64,000 nt of DNA from Acidovorax sp. DW039 (lineage in GTDB: Bacteria > Pseudomonadota > Gammaproteobacteria > Burkholderiales > Burkholderiaceae_C), in assembly GCF_037101375.1 (NCBI RefSeq), contig NZ_AP029019.1, positions 4,386,001 to 4,450,000 on the forward strand, in the 5' to 3' direction. How positions within the stretch are numbered: position 1 is the first letter of the stretch; the number at the start of each line of letters is the position of its first letter. Shown here in pieces: positions 18,063 through 27,129 of this stretch. Both the position numbers and the translations under genes were made by a program. The notes beneath the pieces are model-generated. The model had not been told where the DNA came from. It saw nothing but the letters and a program-made list of their open reading frames with translations, and searched no databases.

Positions 18063-19754
18063 GTGACACCTTCACGCATTCCACGCGCATCCTCCGCCAC
18101 GCAAGGCACCCGCACCACAACAACCACCAGCAGCCCGCGCCTTGGGGTGCTGGCGGCAGCCACGCTGGCGGCGTGGGCCGCAGCGGCGTCCCCTGCCATG
18201 GCGCAGGACACGGCTTCGCGCATCGCCCGTGTCACCGTCTACCCCGGCAGCGCCACGGTAGAGCGCGTGGCCAAGGTGCCTGCCGGTGCGCGCAGCATCA
18301 CGCTGGGCTGCCTGCCCGCATCGCTGGATGCGCAAAGCCTGCAGATCAACGCCGACCCCGCCGTGCGCGTGGGCGAGTTCAATGTGCGCACCGAAGACCG
18401 CGACGTGGTGGCAGCGTGCGCCAGCCCGCTCGACGGGCGCATTCGCGAGCTGGAGGACCAGATCGCCGCCTTGAAGGCCGAGGCGGCCTCGCTAGAGCTG
18501 GTGGACGGCTACCTCAAAAACGTGGCCACGGCGGGTGGTGGGCTTGAGACGCCCAGCGGCCGCCCGCAAGCCGCCACACCCGCGCAGATCACCGCCACCG
18601 CAGAGACACTGCGCAAGTCGGCACAAGAATCACAAACCCGCGCCTACCAGCTGCAGCGCAAGCAGCAGGCTCTGGAACTCGCCCTCAAGCCCCTGACGGC
18701 AGAGCGTGAACGCACCGCCAGCCAGCGCGCGCAGGTGGTCTCTGTCACCGTCACCCTGGCCACCGAGCGCGAGGCCGAGCTGCGCCTGTCCTACCAGGTG
18801 CGCGGCACAGGCTGGCAGCCCACCTACCGCGCCACGCTCGACGCTGCCAAGCCCAGCGTGCTGCTGGAGCGCCAGGCCCTGGTGGCGCAAAACAGCGGCG
18901 AAGACTGGAGCAACGTGCAGCTCACCCTCTCCACCGGCCAGCCCGGCCGCGCCACCCAGGGCCGCCTGCCCCGCCCCTGGACGCTGGATATCGCCCCGCC
19001 CGTCCCCAAGTCGGCTCCGGCTGTCGCTATGGCGATGTCGGCACCGGCGCCCGCATCGCCCGTCGCACGGCGCGGCGTGGCCGAGGATGCCCTGCCCAGC
19101 TTTGAAGTGAGCACCACGGACAAAGCCTTTGCCACTGAATTTGCGGTGCCGCAGCGCATCACCGTGCCCTCCAACGGCCAGCGCGTCACGCTGGCGCTGG
19201 GCAACTACACCGCCCCGGTCACCCTCATTACCCGCACAGCCCCCGCCGTGGAAGAAGCAGCCTACCTGGTGGCCGAGCTGGCACCGCCCCCCGGCGTGTG
19301 GCCCGTGGGCACTGCCAACCTGTACCGAGATGGGGCCTTTGTGGGCACCGGGCGCATCGACTTTGCAGCGGCCACCAGTGCCAATGGCACCAGCAGCCTG
19401 GCCTTTGGGCGCGACGAACTGATCACCGTGCGCGCCGAGCCCGTGCAGGACCTGACCAGCAGCGCGGGCTTTACCGGCTCGCGCGTGGAGCGCCGCACCC
19501 GCCGCGCCTACACGGTAGAAAACCGCCACAAGACGCCCGTCACCCTGCAGGTGCTGCATGCCGCGCCCCAGTCGCGCAACGAGAAGATCGAGGTCGAATC
19601 GCGCTACCAGCCCCAGCCTGCCGACCAGGCCTGGAACCGCACACCCGGCACCGTGGCCTGGCAACAGCCGCTGGCGGCAGGGGCCACCGCGCAGTTCAGC
19701 GCCGAACACACCATCCGCTACGCCAAAGACCTGGACGTGCAGGAACGCCAATGA
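18063..19754 (+). CDS. MuiA-family (DUF4139) periplasmic protein
   Basis: 563 residues with a GTG start, chosen because CAGGAG lies ten bases ahead. Residues 1-47 are a long signal sequence ending ASPAMAQ. Residues about 55-150 form the N-terminal DUF4140 part (RIARVTVYPGSATVERVAKV), with a coiled coil at 130-235. The rest is the DUF4139 beta domain, starting at LRLSYQVRGTGWQPTYRATLD and ending HTIRYAKDLDVQERQ. The family is named after a mucoidy inhibitor in Pseudomonas; the biochemical role is unknown. A hydrophilic Pro/Ala insert lies near 318-345. The stop overlaps the pgpA start (ATGA). Confidence 0.85.
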   Translation: MTPSRIPRASSATQGTRTTTTTSSPRLGVLAAATLAAWAAAASPAMAQDTASRIARVTVYPGSATVERVAKVPAGARSITLGCLPASLDAQSLQINADPAVRVGEFNVRTEDRDVVAACASPLDGRIRELEDQIAALKAEAASLELVDGYLKNVATAGGGLETPSGRPQAATPAQITATAETLRKSAQESQTRAYQLQRKQQALELALKPLTAERERTASQRAQVVSVTVTLATEREAELRLSYQVRGTGWQPTYRATLDAAKPSVLLERQALVAQNSGEDWSNVQLTLSTGQPGRATQGRLPRPWTLDIAPPVPKSAPAVAMAMSAPAPASPVARRGVAEDALPSFEVSTTDKAFATEFAVPQRITVPSNGQRVTLALGNYTAPVTLITRTAPAVEEAAYLVAELAPPPGVWPVGTANLYRDGAFVGTGRIDFAAATSANGTSSLAFGRDELITVRAEPVQDLTSSAGFTGSRVERRTRRAYTVENRHKTPVTLQVLHAAPQSRNEKIEVESRYQPQPADQAWNRTPGTVAWQQPLAAGATAQFSAEHTIRYAKDLDVQERQ

Positions 19755-20296
19755 CCTTTGATTCCCCGACTTCTGCAGCAGCCACCGGCGTGGCCGCCCC
19801 GCGCCGCGCCAGCGCCGCCTTCATGCTGGCCCACCCGGCCCATGCCATTGCGCTGGGCTTTGGCTCAGGCCTCTCGCCCATCGCGCCCGGCACCGTGGGT
19901 ACGCTGTGGGGCTGGATGTCGTTTCTGGTGCTCAAGCCCTGGCTGACGGCCTGGCAAATGGGCGCACTGATTGCGGGCGGAGCCCTGCTAGGCTGGTGGG
20001 CATGCACCACCACCGCGCGCAACCTGCGCGTGGCCGACCCCGGCGCGATCGTGTGGGACGAGATCGTCGCCTTCTGGCTCGTGCTGTGGCTGGCCATGCC
20101 CATGGGCCTGTCGGGCCAGATTGTGGCCTTCGCCCTGTTCCGCTTTTTTGACGCCGCCAAGCCCGGCCCGGTGGGCTGGGCCGATGGCCTCTTCAAAGGC
20201 TTTGGCTGGCGCGGGGGCTGGGGCATTCTGTTTGACGACTTTGTGGCCGCCTTCTGCACGCTGCTGGTGATTGCGCTGTGGAGATTTTTTGCATGA
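19751..20296 (+). CDS. pgpA: Phosphatidylglycerophosphatase A
   Basis: 181 residues, an inner-membrane lipid phosphatase that removes phosphate from phosphatidylglycerol phosphate. Motifs are GSGLSPIAPGTVGTLWG, VWDEIVAFWLVLW and FRFFDAAKPGPVGWAD, all characteristic of PgpA, with four hydrophobic segments. The start ATG overlaps the preceding stop and its own stop overlaps the next start (ATGA), so three genes are coupled. In many betaproteobacteria pgpA lies between thiL and the cinA-like gene; here thiL is 6.4 kb away. Confidence 0.95.
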   Translation: MTFDSPTSAAATGVAAPRRASAAFMLAHPAHAIALGFGSGLSPIAPGTVGTLWGWMSFLVLKPWLTAWQMGALIAGGALLGWWACTTTARNLRVADPGAIVWDEIVAFWLVLWLAMPMGLSGQIVAFALFRFFDAAKPGPVGWADGLFKGFGWRGGWGILFDDFVAAFCTLLVIALWRFFA

Positions 20297-20853
20297 GCAC
20301 CACCCACACGCCCAGCGCCCCGGCTACGGATTTGCTACCAAAAAGTGAGCTGTCTGCGCTTATCCATCAAGCGCTAGAGGCCGATTTGACTCAAATCTCC
20401 TCCACCCTGCTCGCCCGCGGCTGGATGCTGGCCACCGCCGAGAGCTGCACCGGCGGCATGATTGCCGCAGCCTGCACCGACCTGGCAGGCTCCAGCCAGT
20501 GGTTTGAGCGGGGCTTCGTCACCTATTCCAACGAGGCCAAGACCGACCTGCTGGGCGTGCCCGCTGCGCTGATCGCCGCCCACGGCGCCGTGAGCGAACC
20601 CGTGGCCCACGCCATGGCAGCAGGCGCAGTCGCCCGCTCCCGCGCCCAGGTGGCCGTGGCCGTCACCGGCATTGCAGGCCCCACCGGCGGCAGTGCCGAC
20701 AAGCCCGTGGGCACCGTCTGGTTCGGCTGGGCCGTGAACGGCCACATCACCACCGCCACCCGCCGCTTTGACGGAGACCGCGCAGCCGTGCGGCAGCAGA
20801 CGCTGGCGTGGGCGTGCGAACGGTTGAATGCACTCATCAACGCAGGCCACTGA
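20293..20853 (+). CDS. pncC: CinA-like nicotinamide-nucleotide amidase
   Basis: 186 residues. The CinA C-terminal domain hydrolyses nicotinamide mononucleotide to nicotinate mononucleotide. Motifs: TAESCTGGMIAAACTDLAGSS with the catalytic serine, FVTYSNEAKTDLLGV, and VTGIAGPTGGSADKPVGTVWF. The start overlaps the pgpA stop. Typical PncC proteins begin about 12 residues before LLARGWMLATAES. Here there is an N-terminal extension, and residues 13-34 are encoded by a copy of the dispersed palindromic repeat. The domain identity is firm; whether the extension has any role is unknown. Confidence 0.92.
   Translation: MSTTHTPSAPATDLLPKSELSALIHQALEADLTQISSTLLARGWMLATAESCTGGMIAAACTDLAGSSQWFERGFVTYSNEAKTDLLGVPAALIAAHGAVSEPVAHAMAAGAVARSRAQVAVAVTGIAGPTGGSADKPVGTVWFGWAVNGHITTATRRFDGDRAAVRQQTLAWACERLNALINAGH
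20329..20392 (+). repeat. Dispersed palindromic repeat, in-frame copy within pncC
   Basis: It contains TTTGCTACCAAAAAGTGAGC and TGTCTGCGCTTATCCATCAA, then GCGCTAGAGGCCGATTTGA, in the same orientation as the gene. The arms GCGCTTat..caAAGCGC-like pair as in intergenic copies. It is read as LLPKSELSALIHQALEADLT. The frame that thiL uses would meet a TGA here, so the element is translated in a different frame in this gene. It accounts for most of the N-terminal extension. Confidence 0.75.
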
Positions 20854-21039
20854 CACCCTTCGCTTCAGCGTCTGCCCAGCGCACCCGGCGCAGGTTGCTT
20901 ATGCGTAAAACGAGCATGCATATGCACCATCCGATGCAAGCAAACCCAGCGCCCATGCGGGTTTGCGGCAGATCAAACGCCGGTGCAGACGCATTCGAAC
21001 AATGGGGCTTTCCTTCATTCCTGATGCTGAAAGCCCCTC

Positions 21040-22188
21040 ATGAGCCTCAACGTTTTCTGGTTTCTTCCCACCCACGGCGATGGCCGTTACCTTGGCAGCA
21101 CGCAACAAGCGCGGGCCGTCGATCAAACCTATCTGCAGCAGATTGCCCAGGCCGCTGAACGCTTGGGCTACGGCGGTGTGCTGGTGCCCACGGGGCGCTC
21201 GTGCGAAGACTCGTGGGTCGTTGCCTCCAATCTGGCAGCGGTCACGCGCACGCTCAAGTTTCTGGTGGCGCTGAGACCCTCCACGTTCTCCGTCACAGCC
21301 AATGCGCGCATGGCGGCCACGCTCGATCGCCTCTCAGGCGGGCGCCTGCTCATCAACGTGGTGGCCGGAGGCGACGCGGGAGATCTGGAGGCCGATGGCA
21401 CCTTCCTCTCGCACGCTGCACGCTACGACCATGCGCGTGAGTTCCTCCAAGTGTGGAAAGGCCTGCTGGCGGGCGAGACGGTGGACTTTGAAGGCGAGCA
21501 CATCCAGGTCAAAGGCGCACGCCAGCTCTTTCCTCCGCTGCAGCAGCCGCACCCGCCGCTGTACTTTGGCGGCTCATCGCCCGCTGCACACGACCTGGCC
21601 GCCGAGCAGGTGGAGTTGTACATCTCTTGGGGCGAGCGCCCCGAAGATGTGGCGGCCAAGTTTGCAGACGTCCGTGCCCGCGCTGCTGCCCAAGGCCGCA
21701 CCGTGCGTTTTGGCGTGCGCCTGCACGTCATCGTGCGCGAAACCGAGCAGGAAGCCTGGGCCGCTGCCGACCGCCTGATCTGCGAGCTGGACGACGACAC
21801 CGTGGCCCGTGCGCAAGCGGCGCTGGGACGGCTGGATTCGGAAGGCCAGCAGCGCATGAGCGCACTGCACGGCGGCAAGCGCGACAAGCTGGAGATCAGT
21901 CCCAACCTGTGGGCCGGGGTAGGCCTGGTACGCGGTGGCGCAGGCACAGCGCTGGTGGGCAACCCGCAGCAGGTGGCAGACCGGCTGAAGGAGTACGCCG
22001 CGCTGGGGGCCGACACGTTTGTGCTCTCGGGCTACCCCCACCTCGAAGAGGCTTACCGCTTTGCCGAGCTGGTCTTTCCTCTGCTCCCTGTGGCAGTGCA
22101 AGAAAAGGTAGGAGCCACGCTGCTGAGCCCGTTTGGCGAAGCGATCGCAGACGGTGCCGTGCCGCGGCTGAAAGTGGCCCAAAGCTGA
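21040..22188 (+). CDS. ssuD: FMNH2-dependent alkanesulfonate monooxygenase
   Basis: 382 residues, the normal length for SsuD. It is a TIM-barrel flavin monooxygenase that frees sulfite from alkanesulfonates. Motifs are [64 protein letters not shown] in shortened form [21 protein letters not shown], and [13 protein letters not shown]. The Cys in the SCEDSW segment matches E. coli SsuD. The usual ssuE reductase and ssuABC transporter are not next to it, so the gene is solitary here. Two weakly supported hairpins flank it and no operator was recognised. Confidence 0.93.
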   Translation: MSLNVFWFLPTHGDGRYLGSTQQARAVDQTYLQQIAQAAERLGYGGVLVPTGRSCEDSWVVASNLAAVTRTLKFLVALRPSTFSVTANARMAATLDRLSGGRLLINVVAGGDAGDLEADGTFLSHAARYDHAREFLQVWKGLLAGETVDFEGEHIQVKGARQLFPPLQQPHPPLYFGGSSPAAHDLAAEQVELYISWGERPEDVAAKFADVRARAAAQGRTVRFGVRLHVIVRETEQEAWAAADRLICELDDDTVARAQAALGRLDSEGQQRMSALHGGKRDKLEISPNLWAGVGLVRGGAGTALVGNPQQVADRLKEYAALGADTFVLSGYPHLEEAYRFAELVFPLLPVAVQEKVGATLLSPFGEAIADGAVPRLKVAQS

Positions 22189-22281
22189 GCGAGCCGACGG
22201 GTGGTGTGAACGTCGCCCAGGCGGCAGTCACACCACAGGGGCGGGGTGTAGCATGAACGCCCACATTCAGGAGGAGACCGC

Positions 22282-22770
22282 ATGCATCCCAACGCCCAGA
22301 CCCTGCACCGCTTCTACAACGCCTTCAGCCAGCTCGACCACGCCACCATGGCGGCCTGCTATGCGCCTGATGCCCGGTTTGACGACGAAGCCTTCTCGCT
22401 CCAGGGTCGTGAGCAGATCGGTGGCATGTGGCGCATGCTGTGCAGTGCTGCGCAAAAACCCGGCGCGCAGGAGCACTGGAAGCTGGAGTTCAACGGCATT
22501 CAGGCCGACGCCAATGGCGGGCGGGCGCACTGGGAGGCACACTACCTCTTCAGCGCCACGGGCCGCACGGTGCACAACATCATCGACGGCACCTTCACCT
22601 TCACGCCCGATGCGCTGATTGCCACGCACCGTGACCACTTCAACTTCTGGCGCTGGTCGCGCCAGGCCCTGGGCACGCCGGGGCTGCTGCTGGGCTGGTC
22701 GCCCTCACTCAAGCGCAAGGTGCGCAGCACGGCGGCGGCCAATCTGAAGAAGTTTCTCGCCCAAGGGTGA
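22282..22770 (+). CDS. SnoaL/NTF2-like small protein
   Basis: 162 residues preceded by AGGAGGAG. The fold pattern is that of the cystatin-like NTF2/SnoaL superfamily: an N-terminal helix (LHRFYNAFSQLDHATMAACYAPDARFDD, seen as ATMAACYAPDARF), then curved strands with HWEAHYLFSATGR and the TFTFTPDALIATHRDHFNFWRWS end. Members are enzymes or binding proteins with very varied ligands. No catalytic pair can be assigned. A perfect 9-bp inverted repeat (22201-22209 with 22228-22236) lies upstream. Not linked to ssuD by function. Confidence 0.75.
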   Translation: MHPNAQTLHRFYNAFSQLDHATMAACYAPDARFDDEAFSLQGREQIGGMWRMLCSAAQKPGAQEHWKLEFNGIQADANGGRAHWEAHYLFSATGRTVHNIIDGTFTFTPDALIATHRDHFNFWRWSRQALGTPGLLLGWSPSLKRKVRSTAAANLKKFLAQG

Positions 22771-22796
22771 TCTTGCGCCCCCGGGGCATCGGGGGC

Positions 22797-22823
22797 TTCA
22801 GATTTCCTGTGGAGGGCCGATAA
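22797..22823 (+). promoter_or_regulatory. Sigma-28 (FliA)-like promoter for the 535-residue protein
   Basis: An exact GCCGATAA at 22816-22823, the -10 consensus of flagellar sigma-28, lies 11 bases after TTCAGATT (22797-22804), which matches five of eight bases of the TAAAGTTT -35. A perfect palindrome AAATAG-ATAA-CTATTT follows directly at 22822-22837. The start codon is 35 bases further on. Confidence 0.5.
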
Positions 22824-22857
22824 ATAGATAACTATTTGTCAACAACACAGGGAGGGA

Positions 22858-24465
22858 ATGCCCGTGACGCAGCTGTCGTCGCTCGCCACTGCGCGCACCA
22901 CCACTACGGTCAACGCGGATGCAGGGGCACTGCGCCAACGGGTGGAAGAGGCTGCTGCGAAACAGCTATCCACCGCTCCTGATGCATCAGGAGCCTCCGC
23001 CCCGGCAGCGCTCCTCGCCAGCTCTGCGCCGTCGCTGGTCTGGAGTGCATTGCCTGCAGACCGCGTGGTGCCACCCGACAACACCTACGGTGCATCGGGA
23101 TTGTTCAGCATCACTCAAACGCCAGCGTCTGCCCCGCCAGACGATCTCTCTGCCCTCTTCCCCAAGCTGGCACCGGCTTGGTCTCAGGCCCCGGCTGATG
23201 ACGCCACCAGCAGCCTGATGGAACGCAACTACACACGCAGCAAGACGGGCGATCTCGCCGGGCAGTGGAACGGACTGGGCAAATCCCTGCTATCGCGGGC
23301 GTCTGCACCTTCCAAAGGGCCGCTGCAGTACGAGCAAACCTATCTTTCGGCAGCAGACCCCTCACAGCCGCTGAAGGCGCAATTTGCCCAGTTACAGCAC
23401 GGAGCCACCACTGTCCATCTGCAGATCAAGACCCGCTCAGGACAGACGGTCGATTTGCAGATTGCAGTCAACAACCAGCCCGAAAAGCTGGGCCAAGCCA
23501 GCAGCCATGGCCTGCAGGTGAGCCTGAACACCTCAGCACCGCTGAGCGATACCGAACGGCAAGCGCTGGCGACCCTGTCAGACGGGCTGGAAGAAGCGCT
23601 GGCAGGGCTGGGCAGCGACCAGAAACTGGAAATGAAACTGTCCGGCCTTCTGAACTATGACCGCGGCGTGTTCTCGCAGCTCAGCCTGGAGATCAAGAAC
23701 CCCACCCCATCGGCGGCGCTGGGTGCGTTTGCGCTGAAGCTGGGTGACGGCGGGAACTCGCTGTCTTACGAAGGGAAAGCGGGCAAGCTGGACTTGCGTC
23801 TGGATGCGGCCCCACTGCTGCCAACAGGCAGCGCAGAGCAGCGGCAGGCGGCCATTGCACTGCAATTGCTGCGCATCGATGCGGCCGCCGCGCGCAGCCA
23901 TGCCGACGAAAAGCTGGTGGCCTTGTTCAAAAGCGGCTTTTCGCAACTGCATGGCGTCGCGCCCAACAAGCCCGCCGAAAAGCCGCTGGAGAGCCCCGGC
24001 CCCATGGATGCAGGCGTGGCCGACGACGCCCAGGCAATGCTCAGCGGGCTGGTGGATTTTGAAGCCAGCTTCAGCGGCGACTTCACCCGCGCCAACCGCT
24101 GGGGCAGCACCAATGAACAAGGCCATGCGCAGTACGCCATCAGCCAAAAGACCAAGGTGGAAGCAGATGACAAGCAGAAAACCGCCACCATCGTCCAGGT
24201 GCAGAACGAGCAGCTGCAGTCCACCTACGCCAAGGCGCGCCATGGCGGCATGCTCGACCTGTCATCTGGCAACTATGACCGGCACACCATTCAGGACAGC
24301 AACACGACCACCATCGCGATCAACGTGGCCAAGGGCAAGATCGCCGAGGCCGTGCGTAGCACGGACACCCGGCAATTGGAAACCGAGGAAATGCTGGTGA
24401 AACACCGCGTGATGGAGCGACACGAAACGCCGAACCACCAGCGGCTGGTGACGCTGCTGGTGTGA
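22858..24465 (+). CDS. Uncharacterised 535-residue protein, possibly motility regulon
   Basis: I do not recognise this protein. The ATG follows GGGAGGG. There is no signal peptide and no membrane segment. Residues 1-100 are Ala/Ser/Thr-rich and look disordered. Residues 150-330 alternate short hydrophobic strands (TTVHLQIKTRSGQTVDLQIAV, here split as VHLQIKTRSG and VDLQIAVNN) with a helical stretch (TERQALATLSDGLEEALAGL). The C-terminus is polar with many Gln, Lys and Thr. It stands alone, converging on the TonB receptor. A sigma-28-like promoter upstream suggests coexpression with flagellar and chemotaxis genes. Confidence 0.6.
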   Translation: MPVTQLSSLATARTTTTVNADAGALRQRVEEAAAKQLSTAPDASGASAPAALLASSAPSLVWSALPADRVVPPDNTYGASGLFSITQTPASAPPDDLSALFPKLAPAWSQAPADDATSSLMERNYTRSKTGDLAGQWNGLGKSLLSRASAPSKGPLQYEQTYLSAADPSQPLKAQFAQLQHGATTVHLQIKTRSGQTVDLQIAVNNQPEKLGQASSHGLQVSLNTSAPLSDTERQALATLSDGLEEALAGLGSDQKLEMKLSGLLNYDRGVFSQLSLEIKNPTPSAALGAFALKLGDGGNSLSYEGKAGKLDLRLDAAPLLPTGSAEQRQAAIALQLLRIDAAAARSHADEKLVALFKSGFSQLHGVAPNKPAEKPLESPGPMDAGVADDAQAMLSGLVDFEASFSGDFTRANRWGSTNEQGHAQYAISQKTKVEADDKQKTATIVQVQNEQLQSTYAKARHGGMLDLSSGNYDRHTIQDSNTTTIAINVAKGKIAEAVRSTDTRQLETEEMLVKHRVMERHETPNHQRLVTLLV

Positions 24466-24495
24466 GTACCGGGCGGCTACCCGCGCCCGGCGCTC

Positions 24496-27030
24496 TCAAA
24501 AGTCGATGGAGTAGCCCACCGTGAGCGTGCGCCCGCGCCCCGCAAAGTAGCGCAAGGGCTCCACCAGCGCACTTTGCGAGTAGTAGGTGATGTAGTTGCG
24601 GTTGAACAGGTTGGCCACCGCAAGGCGCAGGGTGCCTTGCTTGCCAGGCAGCTTGTAGTTCAGGCTTGCGTCCACCAGGGTGTAGCCGGTGAACTTTCTG
24701 GCCGGGTCACCAAAGTCTTTGCTGAAGGCGTGCTGCAGTTGCAGAAAGGACGACAGCTGCTCGTCCCACTGCGCCGTCCAGGAGGCGATCAGCCGGTTCG
24801 GTGCCACGTTCAGGCCGTCGAGCTTCGCGTCCAGGCTGCCGTTGTCGTCGCTGTCGTACCGCCCACGGGTGTGCACGTACGACAGCTTGCCCTTGTGGGC
24901 ACGATTGAAGCGGTAGGCCAGACCTGCATCCACACCGTCAATCTGGTTCTTCTCTCGCGCCAGCATGAAGGCATCGTTCACCCGGATCACACGGCTGCCG
25001 TAATCTGAGGACGAGCGAAACCAGCTCGCCTCGGCCTCCCACGGGCCGCGCTTGAAGCGCGCGCCCAGCTCCATGCTCTGGGTCACGATGGGGCTCAGGC
25101 TGTGCATGTCGTCCACATTCTGGCCGGGCGTGTTGATGGCGCGCAGCACACGGCCCACGTCGGGCATGCCAAAGCCTTCGGAGTAGCTGGCAAAGAGGTT
25201 CCAGTTCTGGGTGGGCTCAAAGACGATGCCTGCGTTGTAGAGCGTCTCGTTGAAGTCCAGCGTGCCGCCCTGCACCGCCACGCGGTTGTAGCGCGCCAGG
25301 GTGCGGTAGGAGTCGATGCGCAGATCGGCAAACTCGCGGCGCACGCCGCCGTGCAGCGTCCACTTCTCCAGCGGCTTGTATTCGCCCTGCACAAACAGCG
25401 ACAGGTTGCGGTACTCGGACTCGGGCACATAGGTGCGGCCCGTGCCATACAGATCTTGCTTGCCCTTGTCCACCAGCGTGTCAAAGCCAGCGGTGAGCTT
25501 GAGCCGGCTGTCGAGCAAGTCGGCCTTGGTCAGCGTGACCTTGCTGCCGAGCTTTTTGGACACGGCCCGCGACTGGTCGTACAGCGTGCCCACGGGGGCG
25601 ATGGTGGCGTCCTGGAAGGTGGCCGAACTGTCGGCGCCGAACAGGCCTTCAAAGTCCTGGTGGAACACCATCGCAGACAGCTCCATGCCCGCCAGGTCGT
25701 AGTGGTTGTAGCTGACGCTGGAAGTCCACACGTCGTTCCACGGCGGGGTGCCTGGGGGTGTTCCGCGCACCGAGGTGGTGGGCAGGCCCGTGGTGCGGTT
25801 GCCTGCCACCGCCAGGTAGTTGGCCTCGGACTTGATTTGGTAGCGGTTCAGCGAAAACTGCAGACGCTGGTTATCGTCCAGCCACCAGCCGATCTTGCCC
25901 AGGATGTCGTAGCTGCGCGAATCCATCAGGTCGCCCTGGGTGTTGTCTGCGCCAATCGACCGCCCCTTGGCGTCACGGTACAGCCCCTGGTCTTCTGCCG
26001 CAATGGCAAACAGATAGTCCAGCCGGTCCTGGCGGCCACTGGCACGGTAGGTGGTCTTGTAGCCCATCACGTCGCTCCCGATGTGGGACGTGGGCATAGT
26101 GGCCTGCACATCCACATGCTGGTTGAAGGCACCGTTTTCGGACCGCTTGGTGATGAGGTTGATGGTGCCGCCCGTGGCCCCCAGGCCGTTGACCGCGTTG
26201 GCTCCCTGGATGACCTCGATGCGCTCGACCATGGAGAAGTCGATGGTGTGCGCCTCGCGCCCCGTGGGGCGGATGGGGTTGGACTGCGGCACGCCGTCGA
26301 TCAGGATCAGCGGGGTGCGGCCCCGCAGGGTTTCGCCGCTGCCGTTCATCTTGCCGCGGCTGGGCGTGTACGACGGAATCAGGTTGCTCAGCACATCCGA
26401 CGAGTTGGTGGACAGCGCCAGTTGGCGGTCAATATCGGCCTTGCTGATGATCTGCACCGTCTGCGGGGCCTTGTCAGCCTCGATGTTGGAGCGAGAGGCC
26501 TGCACGACGACCGTCTCCAGCGCTTCGCCTTGCGCAGGGCTGCGAGGCGCTGCAGGAGCGGACAAAGCGGTCTCTGGTGCGGCGGCCACCAAGGGGAGCG
26601 CGCCCGCGCCAGCGGCTGGCTCAGCAGGCACAGCCCCCGGCACGGCTTGCGATACGGGCGAGCCCGGCACAGCGTTTGACGCAGGTGCCAGCAGGTAGCC
26701 CGCCCCGGTTTTTTGAATGGACACGCCTGTGCCCTGGAGCAGCCGGGCAAAGCCTTCTTCGACGCCAAAGCGACCGCTGATCCCTTGGGTTTGCAGGCCC
26801 GCCACACGCTGGGGGTCTACCACCAGCGCGACACCGGCCTGCTGTGCAAAGCGGGTCAGCGCCGGTGCCAGCGGGCCTGCCGGAATGTGGAAGACCTGCG
26901 GGCTGGCCGCGCCCGATGCCTGAGCCTGAGCCCCACCCGACAAAGTGGACAGGGCCAGTGACAACGAGAGTGCGAGGGGGGACAGGCAGCCTTGCGGGCT
27001 GAATCGCTTTGTGAAGCCTTGTGTATGCAT
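24496..27030 (-). CDS. TonB-dependent siderophore receptor with N-terminal STN signalling domain
   Basis: 844 residues. A signal peptide covers residues 1-37. An STN domain (about 45-105, HIPAGPLAPALTRFAQQAGV) contacts FecR in the periplasm. An Ala/Pro linker follows, then a TonB-box-like ETVVVQASR, the plug domain (about 190-300, GGTINLITKR) and a 22-strand barrel ending in aromatic F. This is the layout of transducing receptors such as FecA and FpvA: ligand binding is signalled through FecR to the ECF sigma factor encoded just upstream. Substrate unknown, probably a ferric siderophore. It lies 99 bases from fecR, so it may have its own sigma-dependent promoter. Confidence 0.93.
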   Translation of the reverse strand: MHTQGFTKRFSPQGCLSPLALSLSLALSTLSGGAQAQASGAASPQVFHIPAGPLAPALTRFAQQAGVALVVDPQRVAGLQTQGISGRFGVEEGFARLLQGTGVSIQKTGAGYLLAPASNAVPGSPVSQAVPGAVPAEPAAGAGALPLVAAAPETALSAPAAPRSPAQGEALETVVVQASRSNIEADKAPQTVQIISKADIDRQLALSTNSSDVLSNLIPSYTPSRGKMNGSGETLRGRTPLILIDGVPQSNPIRPTGREAHTIDFSMVERIEVIQGANAVNGLGATGGTINLITKRSENGAFNQHVDVQATMPTSHIGSDVMGYKTTYRASGRQDRLDYLFAIAAEDQGLYRDAKGRSIGADNTQGDLMDSRSYDILGKIGWWLDDNQRLQFSLNRYQIKSEANYLAVAGNRTTGLPTTSVRGTPPGTPPWNDVWTSSVSYNHYDLAGMELSAMVFHQDFEGLFGADSSATFQDATIAPVGTLYDQSRAVSKKLGSKVTLTKADLLDSRLKLTAGFDTLVDKGKQDLYGTGRTYVPESEYRNLSLFVQGEYKPLEKWTLHGGVRREFADLRIDSYRTLARYNRVAVQGGTLDFNETLYNAGIVFEPTQNWNLFASYSEGFGMPDVGRVLRAINTPGQNVDDMHSLSPIVTQSMELGARFKRGPWEAEASWFRSSSDYGSRVIRVNDAFMLAREKNQIDGVDAGLAYRFNRAHKGKLSYVHTRGRYDSDDNGSLDAKLDGLNVAPNRLIASWTAQWDEQLSSFLQLQHAFSKDFGDPARKFTGYTLVDASLNYKLPGKQGTLRLAVANLFNRNYITYYSQSALVEPLRYFAGRGRTLTVGYSIDF

Positions 27031-27129
27031 GGGAAGGGTTCCTTTTTCCGTGTTCTGAGGAGTTCATCGCCTTGACGAACAGCAAACGGAAAAGTGGAAC
27101 CAGCCACGCCCCATTTTTTCAGGAAATGC

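Noticed and set aside
22201..22236. Hairpin GTGGTGTGA/TCACACCAC behind ssuD considered as a terminator
   Set aside because: There is no T run and the loop is 18 bases, so terminator function is unlikely; left as an unexplained inverted repeat.
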